Shown here one piece after another: positions 23,036 to 30,704 of a stretch of DNA of 30,704 nt; the first letter of the stretch is position 1; every line of letters starts with the position of its first letter. The DNA lies in contig DCBP01000023.1 of NCBI GenBank assembly GCA_002314055.1, forward strand, positions 11,233 to 41,936, in the 5' to 3' direction. The notes beneath the pieces are model-generated. The model saw only the letters and a list, made by a program, of their open reading frames with translations. It was not told the origin of the DNA and did no database searches. The translations under genes and the position numbers were made by a program. The stretch comes from Prevotella sp. UBA1104. Lineage in GTDB: Bacteria; Bacteroidota; Bacteroidia; Bacteroidales; Bacteroidaceae.

Positions 23036-25513
23036 TCATCGTCTGTATTCCGTCGGACTCTTTCCTGTGGATGCCTTGAAACAGCGGCTGAAATATTTCG
23101 GGTCGGTATATCCACAGGCAAAGGCAATCTCGCTGACATTCTTTTGCGTTGTTTCAAGCAGTTTGCAGGCATGCTTGATGCGAGCCTCCTTGAGGAAGTC
23201 AATCGGCGTAACGCCCATTATCTGCTTCATCTTTCGCTGCAGTCCGGAACGGCTCACTGCGGCTGCCTCAGCCATATCGCCCACCCCGATGTCAGCATTG
23301 GCGATGTTCTCCTCCACGAATGCCGATATACGGCGCATCATCTGGTCGTCCTCTTCGCTGAGTTTCGGAACTACCGGTTGCTCACTGTCTCTACGTTTAT
23401 CCTCTTTATCGGCATTCAGCAGACTGAGATATGCCTCAAGCACTTCATGGCGCTGACGCTTTATCCGCCTTATATATATAAAGGTGTATGCCGTGCCACC
23501 GATGAACGAAATGACAAATAGCAGAATAAGTACATGAGCAAGTGTCGTCTCCCAGAAAGTCGGCGTAACGACAACGGTGATACCTCTCATGTTGTTTGTC
23601 CATATCCCGTCGGCATTGGTAGACTTAACAAGCAGACGGTAAGTTCCGGGATCGAGGTCGAGCAAGGTGGCAGAATGGTCGGAACCGATATTATTCCATG
23701 CCACATTGTCCTCCGCTCCGTCCTTTACGAGGGCGAAGGCATATCTTATGTCAGCTTCGGGAGTAAAGTCGAGGGCAGCAAACGAGAGTGTAAGACTCCT
23801 TTCATGACTGTCGAGCACCAGCGTATCGAGAGCATTTACCGCACAGTCTTTCTCCTTTCCCTGCACACTGAGTCCCGTCAGGGCGATAGCCGGCGAGTAG
23901 GAGCTCTTGCGCAGTTCCTTAGGAGCGATGGTAAACAGTCCGTCTTGCATACCGAAGCCCCATCTGCCGTCGGGCAAAACGATAGGGAGAGCCTCGGAGA
24001 AACGGCATTCCGACAGGAAGAAGCTCTTGCCGAAAGTTACGCAGCTGCCATCATCAGGACTGAATATCACGATATTGTTGCTCCCTACGGCAAGCATCCG
24101 TTTGCCGAACGGCACTACAGATATGGCAACATCGGTAGACAGTCCACTCTCCTTATTGAAATGGCGGAAGGATAGTTTCGGGGCAAGAAGGTCGCTACTT
24201 GTTATCATGTTCACTCCCCCACTCTCAGTACTTATAAAGATGCGCCCCCGATAATCCTGGGCAATATTCATCGTGGCACTGCAGCTTAGGGCATCCTTGC
24301 GGTCAGCTTCTCTTGTATGACAGCGAAAATGCATACCCTTCACGCCATTGCCCTTTACGAGTTTGCAAGCAAGCAGTCCGTCGGTCGAAGCAGCGAGCAT
24401 CACGTTATTTTTCGTTATAAACAGTTTTCTAACCTTCTGCGCCATTTTTCGCGGATAATATCTCATTCCCGAAAAAGGTTTAATTATCCTTGGCTGCACG
24501 GCTGTAGGGTTCTCCACACAACAGATACCGCCACCCAGAGTGGCAATCCACAGTCTGCCCCAGCGGTCTTCGGTAATATCATACACGTCATTGCACGTCA
24601 GTCCGTGGACTCTCTCCATTCTATATGCCGCACCTCCATTCATTTCCCTAAGCCGAAACAGTCCACCGGGTTTGCTGCCAATCCAGATATCCCCATTTCC
24701 AACCAGTTTCATGCAATAAACAGGGGCGTCTAACCTTACCTTAGTTTTCACGATATTGCCGTTTGGCGCCAGGTATCCGGCAAACGAGTTGTCGCCGTTG
24801 AAAATCTTTACGGCATTATCCTCCTTTGTGGCAATCCAGTATCTCCGGTGCCGGTCAATAAAGAAAGCCTTTGTCTCTATCTGTTGCGGATAGCGCACGA
24901 TGGTGCCCCTGTGTCTCGGGAAATTAAGTCGATAGATACCGCTCGTTGCAACGACCCACAGATTACCCTGTTTGTCGGGCATGCAGAAGTTGGCAGATTC
25001 AAGAATATTCCTGTCGCCGTATGCCGTTTCCTTTCCGTCGGAGAGCGAATACGTCAGTCTGCCGTCGTGATAAACCGTCCACACCACGCCCTGTGCATCC
25101 TTGTATTTAAACGGACGGTCTTGTTTCACTGCCTTGCCATTAAGTCCCCTCGTTGCCAACTGCGGTTTGGCCTCAAAGCGATAGTTTTTCAGATTAAAAA
25201 GGAACACGTCGTCGTCGACCTTGCAACCGAGATTGCCGTCGGCAGCCATCCAGACCGAGCGGATGCGGTCAGTGGCGATATTGTTGCCGTCGCCCACATG
25301 CGCCTTGAATCCACGAAACTGGTATCCGTCGAAGCGACAGAGTCCGTTCCATGTGGCGAGCCAGATCAGTCCCTGTCTGTCTTGCGTCATCTGCGTAACG
25401 TGCCATTGGGTCAGTCCGTCATTCTCGTCGTATCTCTGTATGCGGCACAGTGGCTGCGAGAAGGTGTCAAGACAAAAGTATATGGTCAATAGTATGACAG
25501 TAATGTATCTCAT
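23036..25513 (-). CDS. Membrane-bound propeller/Y_Y_Y sensor with AraC DNA-binding domain
   Basis: This 825-residue protein has a signal peptide to about residue 20 and a long series of two-component-regulator propeller repeats (for example GLTQWHVTQMTQDRQGLIWLATWNGLCRFDG, and VYDITEDRWGRLWIATLGGGI). A Y_Y_Y domain (about 585-648) precedes one membrane segment (about 658-680, LAHVLILLFVISFIGG). A linker of about 46 residues leads to an AraC domain (about 727-825) ending GYTDPKYFSRCFKASTGKSPTEYRR. Hybrid two-component systems have the same ends but also a histidine kinase and receiver between them; both are missing here. It would sense a periplasmic ligand, perhaps a pectin oligosaccharide, and control nearby genes from the membrane. 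Its start overlaps the stop of the DUF1016 gene by 4 bp. Confidence 0.9.
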   Translation of the reverse strand: MRYITVILLTIYFCLDTFSQPLCRIQRYDENDGLTQWHVTQMTQDRQGLIWLATWNGLCRFDGYQFRGFKAHVGDGNNIATDRIRSVWMAADGNLGCKVDDDVFLFNLKNYRFEAKPQLATRGLNGKAVKQDRPFKYKDAQGVVWTVYHDGRLTYSLSDGKETAYGDRNILESANFCMPDKQGNLWVVATSGIYRLNFPRHRGTIVRYPQQIETKAFFIDRHRRYWIATKEDNAVKIFNGDNSFAGYLAPNGNIVKTKVRLDAPVYCMKLVGNGDIWIGSKPGGLFRLREMNGGAAYRMERVHGLTCNDVYDITEDRWGRLWIATLGGGICCVENPTAVQPRIIKPFSGMRYYPRKMAQKVRKLFITKNNVMLAASTDGLLACKLVKGNGVKGMHFRCHTREADRKDALSCSATMNIAQDYRGRIFISTESGGVNMITSSDLLAPKLSFRHFNKESGLSTDVAISVVPFGKRMLAVGSNNIVIFSPDDGSCVTFGKSFFLSECRFSEALPIVLPDGRWGFGMQDGLFTIAPKELRKSSYSPAIALTGLSVQGKEKDCAVNALDTLVLDSHERSLTLSFAALDFTPEADIRYAFALVKDGAEDNVAWNNIGSDHSATLLDLDPGTYRLLVKSTNADGIWTNNMRGITVVVTPTFWETTLAHVLILLFVISFIGGTAYTFIYIRRIKRQRHEVLEAYLSLLNADKEDKRRDSEQPVVPKLSEEDDQMMRRISAFVEENIANADIGVGDMAEAAAVSRSGLQRKMKQIMGVTPIDFLKEARIKHACKLLETTQKNVSEIAFACGYTDPKYFSRCFKASTGKSPTEYRR

Positions 25514-26664
25514 AGTTCTCTATTATCTTTCAGTCCCTTTTCCAATTCCTCAATAGTCGGCATGGAAGATTTGAAGTCTTTCGGGAATAGTTTTGACAGT
25601 TGATATTCTGATATACCCATTGGCTCCTTGTATGAATCCAAGGCATATTTTGCCACTACATTATCTTTGTCCTTACATATAAGCAAGCCGATGGTAGGAT
25701 TGTCAATATCTGTTTTGAACTGGTGGTTGATAGCTGAAACATAAAAACTCAATTGTCCCAAGAACGATGGATGGAATGACTGAGCTTTTAGTTCGACGAC
25801 CACATAGGCATGAAGGTGAGCATTGTAAAACAGCAAGTCGGGGAAAAACTCCTGTTGACCTACCTCCAGGCGGAACTGTCTACCCATATAGGAGAATCCT
25901 CTTCCAAGTTCTAAAAGGAAACGAGTAACGTTGTTCACCAATTCATCCTCTATCTCACGTTCATCAAATTTCTCTTTTAAATTAAGAAAATCAAAGTGAT
26001 AAGGATCTTTGGTCATCTGTTGAGCCAGGTCGCTTTGAATATCAGGAAGCGTAGTCTTGAAGTTGGTGATAGCCTTACCATCACGCTCGTAAAGGTCGGT
26101 GTCGAGCCAGTTGAGCAGGGCATCACGTCCCCAATTATTCTCCCAAGTCTTTCTCACAAAGAACAAGGCCTTGTTCATATCGCCCTTGCATTTGTCTATG
26201 ATACGGCGATGATGGTCCCATGGAATAGACAACAACAGTTTAAAATCATCGACAGGTCGCTGACGATTTTTTAAATGTTCCGCATGTTGCGGAACATTTG
26301 TATCTGAACTTGAATCTATGGAAAGTTCCGCAGTCTGCGGAACATTTCTATATAAAGGTGCATACAGTTTGAAGAACTTACTCATATAGCGTAAGTTTAT
26401 GGGTGAGAATCCCTTCACCCCAGGCATCTCATGCTTTAAATCCAAGCTGAGATTCTTGTAGAACCCAGAACCGTATGTATTGGTGTATTGCTTGGCCTCT
26501 ATATCCCGTCCTAACTTCCAATAGAAATCCAACAGGTAGCCATTGGTAGTACATGATGCTTTGAGACGATGGCTGTAGAAACGTTCCTTGAGTTCTACAA
26601 GCCAATCCTTATAGTTGCTGTCATCATGTAGGATTAAAGATAAGTCTATATTTTTCTTTGCCAT
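25510..26664 (-). CDS. DUF1016 / YhcG-type PD-(D/E)XK nuclease-domain protein
   Basis: This 384-residue protein has no signal peptide. The N-terminal DUF1016 region includes LLDFYWKLGRDI and GVKGFSPINLRYM. The central part, SIPWDHHRRIIDKC, and LLNWLDTDLYERDGKAI are characteristic of YhcG proteins. The C-terminal nuclease domain has FFPDLLFYNAHLHAYVVVELKAQSF, with Asp and E-x-K forming a PD-(D/E)XK core. A species-variable insert at residues 107-130 holds two copies of NVPQxAE spaced 16 residues apart, encoded by DNA palindromes. The family is often found in genomic islands and near restriction systems, but its function is not established. The stop codon overlaps the start of the AraC regulator (ATGA), so the two should be translationally coupled, which is unexpected for a probable accessory gene. 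Confidence 0.9.
   Translation of the reverse strand: MAKKNIDLSLILHDDSNYKDWLVELKERFYSHRLKASCTTNGYLLDFYWKLGRDIEAKQYTNTYGSGFYKNLSLDLKHEMPGVKGFSPINLRYMSKFFKLYAPLYRNVPQTAELSIDSSSDTNVPQHAEHLKNRQRPVDDFKLLLSIPWDHHRRIIDKCKGDMNKALFFVRKTWENNWGRDALLNWLDTDLYERDGKAITNFKTTLPDIQSDLAQQMTKDPYHFDFLNLKEKFDEREIEDELVNNVTRFLLELGRGFSYMGRQFRLEVGQQEFFPDLLFYNAHLHAYVVVELKAQSFHPSFLGQLSFYVSAINHQFKTDIDNPTIGLLICKDKDNVVAKYALDSYKEPMGISEYQLSKLFPKDFKSSMPTIEELEKGLKDNREL
26273..26343. repeat. Two DNA palindromes inside the DUF1016 gene
   Basis: The first is AAATGTTCCGCA, TGT, TGCGGAACATTT (26273-26299), a perfect 12-bp inverted repeat. The second is GTTCCGCA, GTC, TGCGGAAC (26325-26343), a perfect 8-bp one with further similarity outside. 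Their centres are 48 bp (16 codons) apart, and both encode NVPQxAE in the same frame. Confidence 0.9.
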
Positions 26665-26687
26665 ATTTTCATTATTAATTTACGCCA

Positions 26688-26695
26688 CAAATATA
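26688..26695 (-). promoter_or_regulatory. Candidate -7 box of the DUF1016-regulator operon
   Basis: Minus-strand TATATTTG matches TAnnTTTG 23 nt before the start codon. No convincing TTTG is found at the -33 distance. The promoter would serve the nuclease and the coupled regulator. Confidence 0.5.
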
Positions 26696-26857
26696 ATGCT
26701 TTATATTGATAATCCATAATTAGTAAAAGACTTTTTGAATGAGACGGCAACTATTGGACAAATAAGAATTATTCTTCACAAAAAAAGCGACTTCACATCT
26801 GCAATAACAGCATTCGGATTTACAACGACAGGGAACTAAACGAAAGTGGCAGAATTG

Positions 26858-26918
26858 GTGCAGCTATACTGCACCTTTGGTGCAACGATACTGCACTTTT
26901 TGTGCAACTATACTGCAC
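26858..26918. repeat. Three palindromes at an exact 22-bp period
   Basis: GTGCA-N7-TGCAC occurs at 26858-26874, 26880-26896 and 26902-26918, starting exactly 22 bp apart (about two helical turns). The inner seven bases are similar (GCTATAC, ACGATAC, ACTATAC). The array lies in the gap between the DUF1016 gene and the 3' end of the large pectinesterase gene. In the 356-bp gap 26665-27020, apart from the -7 box, these repeats and the pectinesterase terminator, nothing else is seen. Confidence 0.9.
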
Positions 26919-26940
26919 CAAGAGTGTATGGCATAAACAA

Positions 26941-26983
26941 TTGGCGGGAACATCACACTTGGTAAATGTGAAGCTCCCGCCAA
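26941..26983 (-). terminator. Terminator of the large pectinesterase gene
   Basis: TTGGCGGGA (26941-26949) pairs with TCCCGCCAA (26975-26983), with an inner helix of CACATTT-type bases, 37 bp after the pectinesterase stop. On the minus strand it is followed by TTGTTTATG, a weak U-rich stretch. Confidence 0.75.
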
Positions 26984-27020
26984 GATAAATCATTATAGGT
27001 AAACAGCTGCTATATGCACA

Positions 27021-30000
27021 CTATCTTATCATTACCTTCCTTGCAGACTTGCTGCCTTTCAGTATGTTCAGACCTTTCTCGATATTGCTTCTGCGAACGC
27101 CATCAGCTGAATATACAGTTTCTGTCTTGAATTCATTTTCGGCATTGATGCCGTTTACAGCCGATGGGGTCTTTGCCTTAGCCGCAAGACTCAGTCCGCC
27201 GAACTCGTTGGCAGCCTGTATTTCATAAGTGTTGCCCTCTACATAGTCGCAAGATGTAGCGGTAGTGAAGCCCTCCACCTTACCGTTCTTCGTAATGACA
27301 TAGCAGATGGCGTATGGCACGGCATTCCATGTAATCCTGCCGTCCTTCACCACTGGCTCCGGAGCAGCGCAAGCCTCGGTAAGCAATTCCGGCTGCCAGT
27401 TGTCGTCGCCGCTCATCACGTTCTTCACGGTATACTGAGCAGCCTCCTCGTCGGTGAGATAGTTCTTTGCCTTTCCTTCCACGCGGTTGCCGTTGGCATC
27501 CTTATACCAGTATGTATCCTGACGGTGAGAGAGGTCTACGGGATTGCCGTTGATATCCATCGTGTTGTAGTCAGCCCACAGCACAGGCAGTCCGCCCATC
27601 GTTTCATACCATCCCTTAGCCGGGATAGTAACCTCAGCCTTGGTATTGATAAACACCGTCTTCGGGAAGTTGTGCCACGGTCTGCCGAGCCACACATCCG
27701 TTTCGGTAGGCACGCCCGGAGCGGTGATTACGTTGTTAATGAAGACATATCCCCACTTCACGTCCTTCTGATGCGACGGAGCCACGATATATCCACCGCT
27801 CTTGCGCACGATGTTCAGTGTGTCGTTGTCGAAATAGACGTTGCCGCTGTTGTAGATAAAGTCTACAGCTCCCTCGATAAAGGAATCCTTCACGTAGTGG
27901 CGATAGTTCGACTTGCTTGTAGTAATCCATGTGTCCTGATAGCTGTACATACCCACCTTGTTGAAGGCGATGCGGTCGTTCTCGGTGTTGAGGGCGAGAG
28001 CCTGCGGACCGTCGTTTTTCTCCACTCCATAAGAGTTAACAAAGCTCAGTCCCTCGAAATAGAGGTTTGCGGCATGTGCGACGAATGTTGCACCCTTGTC
28101 TACGCTAAGGGCATTCGGACCACCGCTGAGTCTGTTGTCGCTGATAAATACCTTGGTTCTGTCCTGTCCGATGAAATACAGATACGGTTTGCTTGCCGGC
28201 AGGTCTACATGCTCCTTGTATGTGCCTTCTTTGATGAAGATGAGCCAAGGCTTTACGCGGTTTGCCGGAGCAGCATCGATGGCAGCTTGCACGGTGGTAT
28301 AGTCGCCAGTGCCGTCTTGTGCCACGACAGCATCATATACGCGGGCCTCCGGTTGCTTGCGCTCCATAGTGGTGAAGTTTATCTCTGTTCCGCTGAAAGC
28401 ATTGCCGCTGCGGTCGAGTATCATTCCGGCATTGAGCTTGAATGTGTATTTAGTAGAATATTTCAGTCCGCTATACTGATAAACCACGGTTTTTCCGCTC
28501 ACCGTAGGCTTCAGCGTCTCACCGTTCAGCGTAGCCTCGCTGTTCTCGGCAGCCACCACCTTCTCGTCGAAAGTGAGGATTACCGAACCGTTTGCCGAAG
28601 CTCCCGTTGCATTGTCGGCAGGGATAGAGGAGAGGAGCTTAGGAGCAACCTTATCGTCAACGATTTCCTTGTCGGCGAGTACGAAAATCTCAGCCACGGC
28701 AAGTCCGTCGTAATCACCCGTAGAGCCCACGAGCGGCGAATCATAGTCTGGCAAGAAGCGCACGCGCACCAACTTCTGTCCGGCAGCCTCGGCAGGGAGA
28801 GCGAACTCCTCTGAATCCCAAGCGCGAGCCGGCAGGTTGTAAGTGCCGAACTTGGTATATGTCGTTCCGTCGAGCGAGTACTCGGCATTCACGATGCTGT
28901 GTGCGTTGAAGTCGTCGCCCACGGCAGCAGAGAGTATCACGTTGCTGTAGCCCAGGGTAGAGAACGAGAGTTCGAAATAATACTTGTCTGTCAGTTTCTT
29001 CCAGCAGCGAGCGGCATACTTACCGTTCTGTCCGCCCTTCTGTGCTCCGCAAGCAAGCCATGACGAGGTCTGTCCGGCGGCATTGCGCAGAGAGAGCAGT
29101 CCGGCGTTGTCGCTCTCCGCCTTGTAGTCGGCGGCACGCTCCTGTGTAGGGGTGTCGCTATAGAGATCCCATCCCACGATATAGTCAGCACAAGAGAAGT
29201 TTGCCGTGAGGTTTTTCTCTCCGTCCATCTTCACCTCACGCTCCATAGAAGTGGTGTTGTCCTCCCAGTTTGTGAAGGTAAGGATGCGGTTGTTGAGAGC
29301 CGTGAGCTTCACGTCCGTTCCTTCCTCGTAGTAGTGCACTCCGTCAACAACGTTTCCCTCTGGCGAGAACTGCACGAGGTTCTGGTTTGCTCCGCCTTCG
29401 AGAGTCATGTTCAGGGCATATACATTATTCTTTGTATATGTGGCTGTGAGCGAAGTATTGGCAGTAAGCTCGAATGTATACGGGTTTTCTGTCGATACGA
29501 CCTTATTGTCGTTTCCTGTCCATCCGGCAAAGTGGTAGCCGAAGTTTTCTGTCGTGCTTACGGTAACTACGGTGCCCTCGTCGAACTCTGCGCCCGACGG
29601 GTTTACGGTTACGGTTCCGGCTGCTTCATCGGCAGTGCCTACACTCAATGTGTATACAGGAACGGTAACGGGAGTTCCGTTCAGGTCGCCGGTTACCGTG
29701 ATATTGCCGAGCGCGAGCTGCTTGTTGTTGGCAAGGTTGTAGATATAGAAATAAAGTTCTACCTTGTCGGATACGGTCTGCAGCGCCGTCATGTCGAGAT
29801 TTGACGAAGACACGGAGTTTCGCTCCGGATTGAAGCTCTTCACAAGATCGACGGTCTTGTCGCCGCATTTTGCCACCACATCGAGTGTTCCGCCGCTCGT
29901 TCCGCATTTCTGCGAATCGAAGGATACGGATTTCGGTGTGAAGCTGACTCCCTTTTTGGGAACGATAGAGAAGGCAACGAATGATTTTTCGTCTCTTGCG

Positions 30001-30314
30001 TTGCTGATTTTCTCTTTAGGGTTTAGCTTCGACAGGTTTCCCTGCTTGCCGTTGAAATAGAGGTTGCTCCCGAGAGAGAAACTTGTTGTTGATACTGCTT
30101 CCGGCACGGAGACTTCTGCCGCGGAAGGATTGTCGTCGCTCTTGTCGAACGCCCACGCTATTGTTGCACTCTTGGCATCAATGGCATCTGCCCGGGAAAT
30201 AACTTTTCCGGCAGCCGACGGATGGGCCGTTCCGAAGAACTGCATGTTGTTTGCCCCTACTGACAGTGAGGCACAGGCAACCAGTGCGGTTGCCGCAATG
30301 AATCTGATTTTCAT
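27021..30314 (-). CDS. Large secreted CE8 pectinesterase with InlB-type repeats
   Basis: This 1097-residue protein has a signal peptide to about residue 21. Residues 25-220 are beta-rich and unrecognised. Around 225-390 are sections like VTVNPSGAEFDEGTVVTV...GYHFAGWTG and VYALNMTLEGG...FTNWED, typical of InlB B-repeat/bacterial Ig modules. A PKLLSSIPADNATG segment (about 560-655) resembles a Big_5 domain. The CE8 domain starts at 663 (VVAQDGTGDYTTVQAAIDAA) and has SYQDTW (about 790), VDFIYNSGN (about 815) and LGRPW (about 875). A short fibronectin-like segment follows, and the end (VYSADGVRRSNIEKGLNILKG) is a T9SS-like sorting domain. It would remove methyl esters from pectin. It is transcribed toward the regulator operon but ends at its own terminator. 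Confidence 0.92.
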   Translation of the reverse strand: MKIRFIAATALVACASLSVGANNMQFFGTAHPSAAGKVISRADAIDAKSATIAWAFDKSDDNPSAAEVSVPEAVSTTSFSLGSNLYFNGKQGNLSKLNPKEKISNARDEKSFVAFSIVPKKGVSFTPKSVSFDSQKCGTSGGTLDVVAKCGDKTVDLVKSFNPERNSVSSSNLDMTALQTVSDKVELYFYIYNLANNKQLALGNITVTGDLNGTPVTVPVYTLSVGTADEAAGTVTVNPSGAEFDEGTVVTVSTTENFGYHFAGWTGNDNKVVSTENPYTFELTANTSLTATYTKNNVYALNMTLEGGANQNLVQFSPEGNVVDGVHYYEEGTDVKLTALNNRILTFTNWEDNTTSMEREVKMDGEKNLTANFSCADYIVGWDLYSDTPTQERAADYKAESDNAGLLSLRNAAGQTSSWLACGAQKGGQNGKYAARCWKKLTDKYYFELSFSTLGYSNVILSAAVGDDFNAHSIVNAEYSLDGTTYTKFGTYNLPARAWDSEEFALPAEAAGQKLVRVRFLPDYDSPLVGSTGDYDGLAVAEIFVLADKEIVDDKVAPKLLSSIPADNATGASANGSVILTFDEKVVAAENSEATLNGETLKPTVSGKTVVYQYSGLKYSTKYTFKLNAGMILDRSGNAFSGTEINFTTMERKQPEARVYDAVVAQDGTGDYTTVQAAIDAAPANRVKPWLIFIKEGTYKEHVDLPASKPYLYFIGQDRTKVFISDNRLSGGPNALSVDKGATFVAHAANLYFEGLSFVNSYGVEKNDGPQALALNTENDRIAFNKVGMYSYQDTWITTSKSNYRHYVKDSFIEGAVDFIYNSGNVYFDNDTLNIVRKSGGYIVAPSHQKDVKWGYVFINNVITAPGVPTETDVWLGRPWHNFPKTVFINTKAEVTIPAKGWYETMGGLPVLWADYNTMDINGNPVDLSHRQDTYWYKDANGNRVEGKAKNYLTDEEAAQYTVKNVMSGDDNWQPELLTEACAAPEPVVKDGRITWNAVPYAICYVITKNGKVEGFTTATSCDYVEGNTYEIQAANEFGGLSLAAKAKTPSAVNGINAENEFKTETVYSADGVRRSNIEKGLNILKGSKSARKVMIR

Positions 30315-30353
30315 CGTTTTTTGATGTTATTATTCGGTTAGTAATTATGGCGG

Positions 30354-30361
30354 CAAAATTA
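30354..30361 (-). promoter_or_regulatory. Candidate -7 box of the large pectinesterase gene
   Basis: Minus-strand TAATTTTG lies 39 nt before the start codon and matches TAnnTTTG. No -33 box is seen at the expected place, as would suit a promoter needing an activator. Confidence 0.5.
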
Positions 30362-30451
30362 CTCGAAATTATAATAACTGATGGTATAAAAACGCGTCAA
30401 TGGGGTGGATAATTATATAAAAGCCGCAATTTTGCAACAAAATCAGCCGTC

Positions 30452-30547
30452 TACCCTCACCACCCCTCACACTATCCCTCACACCTCAGACACCCGACAA
30501 ACAGGGGCTTTCAAGGCTATTGGTGAGGGTGTGAGGGTAAAATTACC
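30452..30547 (-). repeat. GTGAGGG repeat element, copy 2 (inverted relative to copy 1)
   Basis: The 36-bp core at 30508-30543 is the exact reverse complement of 21973-22008, and the flanking CCTGTTT and GTGTGAGGG segments are also shared. The two inverted copies enclose about 8.4 kb holding the lipoprotein, regulator, nuclease and pectinesterase genes. No coding sequence is evident in 30362-30704. Confidence 0.88.
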
Positions 30548-30617
30548 AAAAAAATATCGAGCTGTACGGTTGAAAATGATAGTTCTTATTATCAATAAAT
30601 GATGTTCAAGGTAGTAG

Positions 30618-30704
30618 GTGCGGTGTCTCACCGCACAACGAGGAATGTTATCAAGCATTTTATCAACTCTAAATAGTCATAATGTACTTGCTACTGTGCG
30701 GTGC
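30618..30704. repeat. REP-like palindrome and start of a second copy
   Basis: GTGCGGTG (30618-30625), TCT, CACCGCAC (30629-30636) is a perfect 8-bp hairpin. GTGCGGTGC recurs at 30696-30704, where the window ends, so another copy or a related element probably continues to the right. Confidence 0.6.

Noticed and set aside
23036..25513. Full hybrid two-component system (HTCS)
   Set aside because: Kinase, ATPase and receiver domains are missing between the membrane segment and the AraC domain.
26858..26918. CRISPR-like short array
   Set aside because: Only about 5 bp separate the palindromes and there is no spacer content.
27525..28814. Long plus-strand open frame of 429 codons
   Set aside because: It is antisense to the CE8 pectinesterase, which has full family motifs; no promoter, no recognisable domain, odd His/Arg/Val-rich composition.

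Overview
The window looks like the chromosome of a gut or oral Bacteroidales bacterium, most likely Prevotella/Segatella. The reasons are a SusC/SusD pair, secreted enzymes ending in type IX secretion (T9SS)-like C-terminal sorting domains, an AraC regulator with a two-component-regulator propeller, and repeated promoters of the Bacteroidetes type (TTTG, 19-20 nt, TAnnTTTG). The species call is inference. No rRNA, tRNA, CRISPR array or transposase gene was recognised.

Layout. 1-930: a four-helix-bundle protein gene between two arrays of a 9-bp repeat, beside a structured intergenic repeat. 947-8766: the core of a pectin utilisation locus, with a GH28 polygalacturonase, SusC, SusD and a secreted protein of unknown function. 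8730-10616: an AAA ATPase gene (DUF234 type) bracketed by a perfect 78-bp direct repeat that copies the 3' end of the secreted-protein gene. 10848-14099: a secreted alpha/beta-hydrolase, an L,D-transpeptidase lipoprotein and a MATE exporter. 14119-15567: a second AAA ATPase (DUF4143 type) with a 33-bp tandem operator-like array. 15857-19762: a very large CE8 pectin methylesterase/PL1 pectate lyase fusion. 19861-21689: an RlpA-like protein and NADP-type glutamate dehydrogenase. 22074-22907: a glycine-zipper lipoprotein. 23036-26664: a DUF1016 (YhcG-type) nuclease overlapping by 4 bp a membrane-bound propeller/Y_Y_Y/AraC regulator. 27021-30314: a second large CE8 pectinesterase. 30452-30704: intergenic repeats.

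How the genes fit together. The two CE8 domains would remove methyl groups from homogalacturonan, the PL1 and GH28 domains would cut the demethylated backbone, SusC/D would import oligosaccharides, and the alpha/beta-hydrolase could remove ester side groups. The propeller regulator is a reasonable candidate sensor for this regulon. The housekeeping genes between (gdhA, rlpA, ykuD, MATE) show no link to pectin.

The most unusual material is in the accessory genes. Both AAA ATPases and the YhcG-type protein carry a PD-(D/E)XK-like motif, and each has its own family of short palindromic or tandem repeats in or near its promoter or inside the gene. The clearest case is the DUF4143 ATPase, where a perfect 17-bp palindrome fills the space between the -33 and -7 boxes and related sequence recurs at exactly 33-bp intervals upstream. 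The four-helix-bundle gene follows a similar pattern. Together these suggest selfish or defence-like cassettes, each regulated through its own repeats, scattered through a pectin locus.
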